A stretch of 64,000 bases of DNA from Apium graveolens (lineage: Eukaryota > Streptophyta > Magnoliopsida > Apiales > Apiaceae), in NCBI RefSeq assembly GCF_009905375.1, contig NC_133655.1, forward strand, positions 35,255,761-35,319,760, in the 5' to 3' direction. A program made the translations under genes and the position numbers. The notes under the pieces are model-generated. The model saw only the letters and a program-made list of their open reading frames with translations. It searched no databases and had not been told where the DNA came from. Positions 20,885 to 31,046 of this stretch are shown here, in pieces (the first letter of the stretch is position 1; every line of letters starts with the position of its first letter).

Positions 20885-22094
20885 CTTAATTAATAATATT
20901 AAGAACTTTTCTTAATTAATTTATAATCAATTAAATCTCATTTAATCAATTATTAAATTTGCCAATTAATTATTTATTTCACAAATAAATAATTATTAGC
21001 CATTATTAATTATTTCCTCCACCAATAAATCATTCTCTTTTTATGGTGTGACCCTGTTGGTTCAATATTAAGCCGGTAGTAGAAATAAATAATAATAAAA
21101 CTATTTTATCATTATTTATATAAATTCTCTAATTTATTAAATATGATTAATTAATTAATCATATTTATTCTACATCGTGAGGGATACTTCTCAGCATATC
21201 GCGACTATCCGGATAATATGAATTCACTGCTTAGAATACCAAGAACCTATTCAGTGAATAGTTACCGTACAATAAACTCCTTCTACCCTACAATGTCCCG
21301 ATTAAATACAAGGCATGGATCTCGTGTCAAGCCTATCTAATTCAATCACTTGCTTACCATTTACTATGCTTAGTTCTATGCAAATTAGAAACTCCTTTTT
21401 AATTTCATTCACTCCGGCCAGAGATTCCTGAACTAGCATAAGTGGATCAGCCTTGAACATTCGCTTCCTTCACTGGAAGGGGTAGATCCTTTATTGATCA
21501 TACACTATCTTCGTGTCAAATTCCTATACCCAGTAGAGCCCTAATAATTGTCCCTGGAGACTAAGAACTAAATCAAAGTATAGTTCAGTGTACACAAGAT
21601 GACTATGATGACCTCAAGTCTAAGGATAATTGTACAACTATCACTATATGAACAACTGCTGACACGTGAGTGAACTCCATCAGTTGTTCAGCTGTGCGAG
21701 TCATGTTCAGTGAACTTATTCTATAATAAGCACCTACATACTAGCTATAGTGTCACCACACAAATGTCTATGAGAACAGACATCCTTCATAATGAAGCAA
21801 ACATAGTATGTACCGATCTTTGCGGATTATTAATTACCAGTTAGTAATCCTATGACCAGGAACTATTTAAGTTTAGAGTTATCATCTTTTTAGGTCTCAC
21901 TATTATGATCTCATCATAATCCATAAAAAGCTTTACTCTAAACTATGGTATATCTTATTTAAGCACTTAAATAGATAAAGCCCGTAATAAAAACAAAATA
22001 AGTCTTTTATTAATATCAATGAAATCAAAACAGATTACATAAAAGTTATTCCTAAATCCTCATACATGATTGGACTTAGGACATATTCCTTTCA
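20885..22094 (-). repeat. Copia-2 3' LTR, second part
   Basis: Continues the LTR cut at 9938 and matches 27199-28419 closely. It ends CCTTTCA (TGAAAGG on the minus strand). The next bases, ATCTCCCACTTG, read on the minus strand as a purine tract CAAGTGGGAGAT. Confidence 0.85.
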
Positions 22095-23639
22095 ATCTCC
22101 CACTTGTACTAAAGCCAATCACTCTGGTATCTAATACCCATCTTGTCTTTATGACGATCAAAGTGACTTTCATAAAGTAGCTTTGTGAGTGGGTCTGCTA
22201 TGTTGTTATGTGTGTCAACTCTAATTTAATACAATACAAGAAATGTTACCGCGCTCCCACTAACCCTTTTGTAGACGCATGGTTCATCTTCGTTTTTGAT
22301 AAAATCAAACTCTTTGATTGTCTCATCAAAATGAATGTTCCATCTTTCGAGAAGCTTGCTTTAAACCACATATGGTTCGCAGCAGCTTACACACTAGGTT
22401 TTCATTTCTCTTGGAAAGATAACCATCTGGCTATTTTCCAGATCTCATAGTCGTAGTAAGCAGCAATCGCAAGCAAAATCCGAACTGATTTTAACAGGGC
22501 TACAGGTAAAAAGTTTCATCAAAGTCAATCCATTGCCTTTGTTTGAATCCTTTTGCCACAAGCCTGGCCTTATAGGTCTCCACCTGGCCATCTGTTATAA
22601 TCTATCTTTTGTATACCGTATAGATAGATTCCATTCTGGATTTTATGGCACTATGCCATTTCTCTGAGTCAACACTACTCATAGCCTCATTATAGGTCAC
22701 AGGGTCGTCATCATCAATGATCGACAACTCATTGTCATTCTCAATTACAAGGCCATATTACCTCTCAGGTTGGCGAGACACTCTCCCTGATCTATGAATG
22801 GGCTATTCCATAAAAGGTTGTTCAGTCAGAATAGGTGTTTCCACTCGATCTGTAGTAGTTTGTGCTTCTTGAACTTCATCAAGTTCAATTTTGCTCCCAC
22901 TGTTTCCTTCAAGGATAAACTCCTTTTCCAAGAAGGTAGCATGTCTGGAGACAAACACCCGATGATCGGTGCAAAAGTAATACCCTAAAATCTCTTTAGG
23001 ATATCCCACAAAACTACATTTTACGGATCGATATTCCAGCTTATCTGGGTTAACTTTCTTAACATAAGCTGGACATCCCCAAATCTTAACGTGTTTAAGA
23101 CTCGGTTTCCTTTCTTTCCATATCTCATATGGAGTTTGAGGAACAGATTTGGAAGGCACCTTATTCAGTAAATATGCTGAGGTTTCCAATGCATAACCCC
23201 ATAGGAATACTGGAAGATTTGCATAGCTCATCATGGACCGAACTATGTCTAACAAAGTTCGATTTCTCCTTTCAGATACCAATCTGCAGGAGTCCACTGG
23301 GAGACTATACCATTTACTTTGAGATAATCTAGAAACACTCCATTAAAGTATTCACCACCTTAATCTAATCGAAGAATTATAATACTATGTTTGGTTTGTT
23401 TCTCCACTTCATACTTATACTCTTTGAACTTTTCAAAGGCTTCAGACTTGTGTTTCATCAAACACATATCCGAATCTAGATCTATCATCTATGAAAGTAA
23501 TGAAGTATGAAAATCCATCCATGGCTTGCTTAGACATTGGTCCACATACATCTGTGTGTACCATTCCCAGCAAATTTGCAGTCCTCTCTCCATGTTTACT
23601 AAATGGAGACTGCAGTGCAACAATGAAGTGAAATTTTTC
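22095..23639 (-). pseudogene. Copia-2 integrase and truncated RT/RNase H (broken)
   Basis: Minus-strand relics in order: integrase core start (MVHTDVCGPM, DDRSRFGYV near 23500), LRLD*GGEYFNG with a stop at the second catalytic region, then an open 165-codon piece (23297-22803: [40 protein letters not shown]). A short RT piece (ARLVAKGFKQRQWIDFDETF near 22530) follows, then a jump to the end of RNase H (NIADPLTKLLYE near 22180). The YxDD catalytic part of RT is missing, and so is the integrase zinc-binding region before 23639. This copy could not replicate alone. Confidence 0.8.
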
Positions 23640-24902
23640 TCATCCCTTTTCTTTTATTAGTTTGTTCAATCTGAAGTAAATCATGTCACATTTATACAGA
23701 CCATTATTTAAAGTACCACGTCCATAAAGAATATTATCTCTAAGAATAGAACATTCATTATTCTCAATAATAAATGAAAATCCATCCAAGTCTAACATGG
23801 GAATAATATTTCTCACAATCGAGGGAACAAAATAACAATTATTTAAAACAATAGTCTTGCCCGTAGGCATATGTAAATGAAATGATTCTACATCTTCAGC
23901 AGCAACTCTTGCTCCATTTCCCATCAGTAGAATCACCTCCTCTTCCTCAAGAGTCCTACTTCTCCTTGGTCCCTGCAACAAATTGCAGATTTGAGAACCA
24001 CAGGCGGTATCTAATACCCAAGTAGAAATTTGATTTAATGACATATTCACTTCTATCATGAACATACCTGAATCAGAAGCGGTAGTCTCACTACCCTTCT
24101 TCTTCTTCAATTCTGCAAGGTAAACCTTGCAGTTCCTCTTCCAGTGCCCCACCTTATTACAGTGAAAGCAAACAACTTTGCTCTTGGGGTCTTCAGCTTT
24201 TGGTGGAACCGGCATTTTTTCACCTACTTTCTTCTTCTTGGAAGAGTTCCTCTTCCTTTTCTTAGGATTGGAACCTTCACCAATTAGAAGAACAGAACTC
24301 TTCTTAGGGGGGAAATTCGATTCTGCAGTCTTCAACATGTTGTGGAGTTCAGGCAGGCTGACATCCAACTTATTCATATGAAAGTTCACAACAAACTGCG
24401 AGAACGAACTCGAAAGCGATTGCAAGACCAAGTCTTGGCTCAGCTCCCCATCCATGGCAAAACCAAGTTGTCCAAGACGTTCAATCAAATTGATCATCTT
24501 AAGTACATGGTCATTCACAGATGATCCCTCAGACATCCTACAACCGAACAACTTCTTCGATATCTCATATCGAGCTGTCCTCCCTGCCACATCATACAAC
24601 TCTTGTAGATGCATGAGGATAGTGTGAGAATCCATATGCTCATGTTGCTTCTGTAGCTCAATGTTCATGGAAGCTAGCATGATGCATTGAGCAACATTTG
24701 CATCATCTATCCACTTATGATACACAACATGTTCATCATTATGTGCATCACTAGCAGGTTCAGTAGGCTTAGGTGAGTCAATCACGTATTCCAGCTTCTC
24801 AATCCTGAGAACAATTCTCAAGTTTCGAAGCCAGTCAGCATAATTAGGACCCGTCAATTTGTGAGCATCTAGTATGCTCCTGAGTGATAGTGCAGAAGAC
24901 AT
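23640..24902 (-). CDS. Copia-2 gag and protease
   Basis: The ATG at 24900-24902 (MSSALSLRSILDAHKLTGPN) opens 421 codons. Copia gag (UBN2-type) features are clear: NYADWLRNLRIVLRIEKLEY, then VNDHVLKMINLIERLGQLGF and a lysine-rich linker. The zinc knuckle CFHCNKVGHWKRNC lies near 24170. The protease follows with WVLDTACGSQIC, where DTA replaces the usual DSG/DTG and may be inactive. The frame runs to TGA at 23640, where the integrase zinc-binding part has been lost. It is the best preserved gene of this element. An in-frame upstream ATG at 24935 is possible but lacks the conserved start. Confidence 0.75.
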   Translation of the reverse strand: MSSALSLRSILDAHKLTGPNYADWLRNLRIVLRIEKLEYVIDSPKPTEPASDAHNDEHVVYHKWIDDANVAQCIMLASMNIELQKQHEHMDSHTILMHLQELYDVAGRTARYEISKKLFGCRMSEGSSVNDHVLKMINLIERLGQLGFAMDGELSQDLVLQSLSSSFSQFVVNFHMNKLDVSLPELHNMLKTAESNFPPKKSSVLLIGEGSNPKKRKRNSSKKKKVGEKMPVPPKAEDPKSKVVCFHCNKVGHWKRNCKVYLAELKKKKGSETTASDSGMFMIEVNMSLNQISTWVLDTACGSQICNLLQGPRRSRTLEEEEVILLMGNGARVAAEDVESFHLHMPTGKTIVLNNCYFVPSIVRNIIPMLDLDGFSFIIENNECSILRDNILYGRGTLNNGLYKCDMIYFRLNKLIKEKG

Positions 24903-25104
24903 AACGTACAAAGTAAATCTGTAAATGATAAACACATAACAACACTTAGCAAATATTCAATTTCATTTCAAAACACTATATGAATCGGGTCTTTATTCAT
25001 AAGTGGCTCCCACTAGTTTATCTAATTTATTCAACCCCTTACGTGAAAAATTAAGCATTCATAATGCTAGTGGGAATAGGGATCCTACATTCCATTACAC
25101 AACC

Positions 25105-25400
25105 CCGGCTGTGGCACGAAACGCCATGTAATGTTCAATAGGCAGACAACTCTTGTCAATTACATCTAATGTTATTCCCTAATCAAACTTTAGCCTCTTG
25201 AATAATTGAGTCATGGCTGTGTCACGACAAACTCAATATTCTAAGTCAAGTCTAACCCAACATTCCGTACAATTGAATCAGTCCCCAAAGGCCCACGGCT
25301 ATGGCACGTAACGACCTTTAGATTCTTATTCAAGGTACACATCTCTATGTAATAGACAAGTATTTCTTACTTCGAAATCAAAGCCCTCGGCTGTGTCACG
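25105..25400. repeat. Recurring GGCTGTGxCACGA words in the Copia-2 leader
   Basis: Variants of CCGGCTGTGGCACGAAACGCC occur near 25107, 25217 (GGCTGTGTCACGACA), 25294 (GGCTATGGCACGTAACGAC) and 25390 (GGCTGTGTCACGAAATGAC), about 80-110 bp apart. They look like a dispersed short direct repeat in the leader. Confidence 0.7.
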
Positions 25401-26165
25401 AAATGACAATGATTTAAAAATAAGAACTACTTTTCTATCATGTTGGAAGACTATGACCGACACAAGCCCGTTGTATCATTGGCCAATTACTACTTGATAT
25501 TATTTAATTTTAGAGGGATTATATTACGTTACAATCATAATCATATTATAAAGAGATTCTTCCTTTTAAATTAAATATTTCAAATCAATAATCAATAATC
25601 AGATGATTCCCAGATCGGGTGGAGCATTGTCAAGAGGCGTCACTTAATAACCCTTTCTTACAGATAGAAATCTGTTGTTGACAGAATCATCCTTTCTCTC
25701 ATATCGAAAATTCATATTCAATTACGTGTTTCATAAATACAAGAATCTCATGATTGTATTCATAATATTATTATTAAGGTTATGAAACAATTTCACTAAA
25801 CTAGGTTGTCTAACAAACGCCTTATGTTCATTTAAGTTCACCTAAATCTATCATCGCATGATAAACTAAGCATATATCACATATATAAACATGAATAAAC
25901 ATCAAGGTAGGCATGTTATATCATCTAGCACATTAGTCTAAGCATTATACATCTCTATGTATTACATGAAGCATTTAAAAGCAGTTAAAACAGTTAAAAA
26001 ACAGCTTTAAAATACTTATGGAAATATAAAATGTTCAAAACTTTTATATAAACTAAAATTGATCACTCTATTAGATCCGTCTCGGAAAAACGAATCCAAC
26101 GGTATATTGCACGCCTAAAACGGAGTTACGAAACTCCCAGAAAATCAATTTTAATATGGACAGTC

Positions 26166-26312
26166 GGGCTGTAACGCATTACAGGAACGCGTTACAAGCC
26201 CTGTAACGCATTCCGGTGATGCGTTACAACCCTTTTAACCAATTAAAAGGTGTAACGCATTCCGTGAATGCGCCACAGGGTGTAATGCATTCCCGGAATG
26301 CGCGACACCCTT
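26166..26312. repeat. GTAACGCATTCC/GGAATGCGTTAC motif cluster
   Basis: Six or more copies in both orientations within 150 bp: GTAACGCATTAC, AACGCGTTACA, TGTAACGCATTCCGG, GATGCGTTACA, GTAACGCATTCCGTG, TGTAATGCATTCCCGG, GAATGCGCGACACC. Facing copies give strong hairpin potential in the element's 5' leader. Confidence 0.85.
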
Positions 26313-26736
26313 TATTTTTTTTATTTCGATCGCCGCGCAGCCGCCGTCTTTTCTCGGAAAATGAGCCGCCTGACACCACTGTTCTATGTCTGCTTTCTCC
26401 GTGCACCAGTCAGACATCACAGAGGATACAAACATATATATATATATATATATATATACTATATATACATATATTTACTTATTTAATTACGAATTTTAAT
26501 TACAAGAACTTCAAAAATTCATAATAAAAAATCTATACATCATAAAATTATGAAAAAAATACCCAGACGATCTACAACACTTGTAGAACCCAGATCAACA
26601 TTCAAAATTATTCTGAGAAACGATTTCTCATCAGACAAAATTAATCCATGATATAACTTGTACAAATCATAATTAATTCATACAAGCACATAAAATTCTG
26701 AAATTTTTACCACATATCTATATGCATACAACCTAT

Positions 26737-26748
26737 GCTCTGATACCA
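26737..26748 (-). other. Primer-binding site, initiator tRNA-Met (Copia-2)
   Basis: The minus strand reads TGGTATCAGAGC, just inside the LTR that begins at 26750. Confidence 0.9.
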
Positions 26749-26749
26749 A

Positions 26750-28419
26750 TCTTGGATTTTTAATCGCAGCGGGGCATGGTAAAATACTTTTACACATATA
26801 TAATCCAAATAAAAGCATATAAATCGTGGTAAAAAACATAGGGATCGAATCTAACCTTTAAATAATTCGGAGACAACGATCAGAGATCCTTAGCAGTTGC
26901 TCCTCAAGTGTGAAGCACTCCACCGATATCCATCAATAAAACGATGTTAAGGAGGAGGAAGGAGGTGGAGAGAATTGGGTTTTCCAAACTTTTTGGGTTT
27001 TTTTGGTGTTTTTTTTTATAAACATAGGGTATATAATAGTGTATTTATAGGCAAAATTTTCAGCTGAAATTTTCCCATAAATATTATTATTATTATTATC
27101 CCATTTATTATTCTCATTAATAATTAAAACACCTTTTAATTATTAATCCTTTTCCAAAACACTTTAGAAATAATTCTCTCTCTTGATTTAATTTCCAAAA
27201 ATTAAATCCTTAATTAATAATATTAAGAACTTTTCTTAATTAATTTATAATCAATTAAATCTCATTCAATCAATTATTAAATTTGCCAATTAATTATTTA
27301 TTTCACAAATAAATAATTATTAGCCATTATTAATTAATTCCTCCACCAATAAATCATTCTCTTTTTATGGTGTGACCCTATAGGTTCAATATTAAGCCGG
27401 TAGTAGAAATAAATAATAATAAAACTATTTTATCAGTATTTATATAAATTCTCTAATTTATTAAATATGATTAATTAATTAATCACATTTATTCTACATC
27501 ATGAGGGATACTTCTCAGCATATCGCGACTATCCGAATAATATGAATTCACTGCTTAGAATACCAAGAACCTATTCAGTGAATAGTTACCGTACAATAAA
27601 CTCCTTCTACCCTACAATGTCCCGATTAAATACAAGGCATGGATCTCGTGTCAAGCCTATCTAATTCAATCACTTGCTTACCATTTACTATGCTTAGTTC
27701 TATGCAAATTATAAACTCCTTTCTAATTTCATTCACTCTGGCCAGAGATTCCTGAACTAGCATAAGTGGATCAGCCTTGAACATTCGCTTCCTTCACTGG
27801 AAGGGGTAGATCCTTTATTGATCATACACTATCTTCGTGTACAAATTCCTATACCCAGTAGAACCCTAATAATTGTCCCTGGAGACTAAGAACTAAACCA
27901 AAGCATAGTTCAGTGTACACAAGATGACTATGATGACCTCAAGTCTAAGGATAATTGTATAACTATCACTATGTGAACAACTGGTGACACGTGAGTGAAC
28001 TCCATCAGTTGTTCAGCTGTGCGAGTCATGTTCAGTGAACTTATTCTATAACAAGCATCTACATACTAGCTATAGTGTCACCACACAAATGTCTATGAGA
28101 ACAGACATCCTTCATAATGAAGCAAGCATAGTATGTACCGATCTTTGCGGATTATTAATTACCAGTTAGTAATCCTATGACCAGGAACTATTTAAGTTTA
28201 GAGTTATCATCTTTTTAGGTCTCACTATTATGATCTCATCATAATCCATAAAAAGCTTTACTCTAAACTATGGTATATCTTATTTAAACACTTAAATAGA
28301 TAAAGCTCGTAATAAAAATAAAACAAGTCTTTTATTAATATCAATGAAATCAAAACAGATTACATAAAAGTTATTCCTAAATCCTCATACATGATTGGAC
28401 TTAGGACATATTCCTTTCA
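26750..28419 (-). repeat. Copia-2 5' LTR (intact)
   Basis: Uninterrupted 1,670-bp LTR. Aligning it to 9492-9938 plus 20885-22094 shows exactly where Tat1 inserted (ATTAAATC then CTTAATT near 27199). Outer flank gccct (28420-28424). Confidence 0.85.
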
Positions 28420-28424
28420 GCCCT

Positions 28425-28481
28425 ATGGCCAAATCAGATGAAATAGAGACCAGTTCATCAAGTAATCATGTAATCACAAAT
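28425..28481 (+). pseudogene. Element A gag, 57-bp island between two insertions
   Basis: Reads ATGGCCAAATCAGATGAA..., matching the B gag segment MAKSDETETSSSSNQVIT. It is bounded by the Copia-2 target duplication on the left and the solo-LTR target duplication caaat (28477-28481) on the right. Confidence 0.8.
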
Positions 28482-29825
28482 TGTTAGGTCTCAATATGTT
28501 TGTAGAAGGGGGGTTGAATACAAACAATACCGTTTAATCGAATAAAATGCAGAATAAAAAGGTGAAACAAAATTCAAGTTAAATAAAATTATTATTAAAC
28601 TTGAAAGGTGTTACAACAACGGTATCGTTTACAAGGAATTAATCTCAAATCAATTATTACAAATCTAGAATAAATTCGACATGAACTTTTTCTATTTTTG
28701 CAATAAAAGGATCAAATGCTAAAAGCGATTTGAGATTAAGTTCTAGGGATTTCGATCCGCTAGATAGTCACACAAGAACAAGAAAAGTATTTCTAGTGGA
28801 TTGGATTTAACAATAAATACTAGAAATAAATGATCTGTGAATTTGCAATAATTTCTCTGCAGGATTCTTTTGTTCTGTGTTCTGCTGTTGAATATTCAAT
28901 GGTGTGTTCTGTATGATTAAAATGAATGTTCAGCTTCCGCTTCTTTTATCAACCAACCGAATGAAAATGAACTGGCATGACAATCTCTTTGGCTCAGCAA
29001 GACTTTCGGTAGGACTATCTTTTAGAACTAGCAAGACAATCAGAATGAACTAGCAAGACTTTCAGTAGGACAATCAGATTTTTTTTGCTGAAAATAAATA
29101 GATTTAAATCCTATAATAATTCTGGTAAGACAATCCTTTTCAATTAGCATGACTTTCGGTATGACTATTGATTGTCATACCGATTGTCATACTAATACAA
29201 TCAGTTGTCTTGTTGAATTAAAACAGATTTTTAACCAATTTAAATTCTAAAAATTCTTAATATTAATTCAGAATTAATTAATCAATTAATTCAATTAATC
29301 AAATAAATTAATCTTTGCAGATATAATTTATTTTCTTAATTAAATTATATGACTTAATTAATTAATAGAGAATTAATACTAATCTTGAGCAGCATCCATT
29401 CTTCTGTATATCTTCTGAAAATCACTGAAATATATGAATCAATTCCACCACTTCAATGTTGACACTCGATGTACTGTCTGGTTCATGAGTGACTAACTTC
29501 CGTGACGTTTCTTCATGCCTTGACCTTGATACTCTTGATTTTCTTCAGACTAAATTCTTGTAAATAATTGATACCCTGATGAGATCTCTGTCACTTGATT
29601 AAACCCACAATCTTGATTTATATCACTGAGGCTTGATCAATTTCTTGAGCTTCTTCCAGTGAATTAAGTCATCAAGTCTGTAGATGAACAATGTTACTTA
29701 ATCCTTTGACATATGTTACTCTGTGAGATCTCTCTGACGATAGATCCACTATTTACTTATTACATTCTTATTTGAGTTGAGTTAAATCCTCGAATAAATA
29801 AATAGGCTATAACATATGCCTTTCA
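28482..29825 (-). mobile_element. Solo LTR of a Copia-like element
   Basis: A 1,344-bp sequence with TG...CA ends (plus strand TGTTAGGTCTCAATATG ... ATGCCTTTCA) between exact 5-bp duplications caaat (28477-28481 and 29826-29830), with no internal region or primer site. On the minus strand it ends with a CAACCCCCCTTCTACAA block like SIRE LTRs. It most likely arose by LTR-LTR recombination. It carries its own repeated motif at 28970-29215. Confidence 0.8.
28970..29215. repeat. AGCAAGACTTTCGGTAGGAC motif cluster in the solo LTR
   Basis: About ten related words lie in 245 bp: GGCATGACAATC, AGCAAGACTTTCGGTAGGAC, AGCAAGACAATC, AGCAAGACTTTCAGTAGGAC, GGTAAGACAATCC, AGCATGACTTTCGGTATGAC and inverted ATTGTCATACCGATTGTCAT. 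Direct and inverted copies are mixed. Confidence 0.8.
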
Positions 29826-29830
29826 CAAAT

Positions 29831-31029
29831 AACCTAGCATATTTATCTAAAGCTGAGTGTAATGATACAATAAATGACATGTCTACTGAACTATATCACC
29901 TGCGTGTTATTCTTAAGTCTCTCACCAAAGAAATTAGTAAAATTAAGGAGAACAATGTATTTTTAAGTGAGAGGAATAATGTGCTAGAGACTCAATTCAT
30001 TCAGTTTAAAAAATTGAAATTAGAATGCAAGGTTGCTAAGGATGAACTAGTAGAATTCTTAAAGAAATAGGAGATTTTAAGAAAGTAACTTGAACGAGAA
30101 CATGAAGTGATTAAGGCATGGAAATCATCTAGAGACGTCCATGCTCAAATCACTAAAGTTCAAGGTATAGTCTTTTTGTGTTGCAGCCTGGAAAAAGAAT
30201 AAAGAAAAGTTTAATTCCAACTTGGTTGAAGGACTTTCAACAGATGTGGACTCAACGGATGGTGAAAATTATCCATCGAATAATCAAAAGGATTATCCGT
30301 CGAAAGACAATGAGCCACATCCGTTGAATGTCAGTAAGCCAGTTAGCAAAGCTAAGCTAGCTAAGTTGAATGATAAATATGGATCAGTTTCTAAAAACTT
30401 TGTTCCAGAGAATCAAGTCAAGTAAGGAAAGAAAAGAGAGTTAATGTTGGGCATCTGTCTATCAAGCAATTGAATGACAGATTAGAAAAGATTGAGGTTA
30501 AAACAGAATCAAAAAGGAAAAATAATAGAAATGGGAAGGTAGGGATTAACAAACATAACAACTACACACCTGATAAATATGCTCCAAGAAAATTCCGTGT
30601 TAAGTGTGGTAGTGTTAATCATTTGTCTGTTAATTGCAAACTTGCTATGTCTACTCCCATGTCTACACTTCTTCTTTTCCCAACATGACTACCATGTTTG
30701 AAATGCCTATGAATGTTTTGCCTGCACATAATATGAATGCACAGTTTGCTAATATATCATTTATACCTAATCCTTATTATGCTGTATTTAGTATGCCTCA
30801 AATGCCATTTAGCATGCCTTACTGGAATAACATATTTGCAAACATCATGCCTTTTCATGTAAACCAAAATGTGCATGATATTTCTGCTTCAATGAACAGT
30901 TTTAAAGGTCCAACTCAAATGACAAAGGATGAATTTGAAATACCTAAGTCAAATAAGGTCAAACCTAAGCAACCAAAGAAAAAGGCTAACAAGGAAGGAC
31001 CCAAGAAAACTTGGGTACGAAAATCAACT
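29831..31029 (+). pseudogene. SIRE-like A gag, 3' part (broken)
   Basis: Homologous to the C-terminal third of B gag. Segments: coiled coil (NDMSTELYHLRVILKSLTKE, 29831-30068) ending at TAG; stops near 30069 and 30088; a frameshift near 30170; then DVDSTDGENYPSNNQKDYPS with CGTCGA/CATCCG motifs (30255-30330); TAA near 30423; a second CCHC-like knuckle CGSVNHLSVNC (near 30605); a frameshift near 30640; and a Met/Asn/Pro-rich tail (YYAVFSMPQMPFSMPYW). It ends WVRKST then TGA at about 31030. Confidence 0.8.
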
Positions 31030-31046
31030 TGATTTGATTTTAATGT

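Larger units (their letters stand above)
24903..26736 (-). other. Copia-2 leader between primer site and gag
   Basis: About 1.8 kb, non-coding on both strands; short open stretches over 26216-26524 look like chance frames through a repeat. It holds the GTAACGCATTCC cluster (26166-26312), a (TA)n run (26434-26478) and several CACGGCTGTGTCACGAA-like words near 25100-25400. Confidence 0.6.
9492..28419 (-). mobile_element. Copia element 'Copia-2', internally deleted, with Tat1 inside its left LTR
   Basis: Flanked by gccct at 9487-9491 and 28420-28424. The right LTR (26750-28419, 1,670 bp) is the 5' LTR on the minus strand. The left LTR (9492-9938 plus 20885-22094, 1,657 bp) is the 3' LTR and is split by Tat1. 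On the minus strand the LTR starts TGAAAGGAATATGTCCTAAG and ends AATCCAAGA, so one terminus is GA instead of CA. Primer site at 26737-26748; purine tract GTGGGAGAT abuts the left LTR at 22095. Internal genes are gag-protease and damaged integrase; most of RT and RNase H is deleted. Confidence 0.85.

Noticed and set aside
26216..26524. Overlapping ORFs on both strands (60-102 codons)
   Set aside because: They lie across the GTAACGCATTCC motif cluster and a (TA)n run in the Copia-2 leader; no domain, and they end in an Ile/Tyr repeat from the microsatellite.
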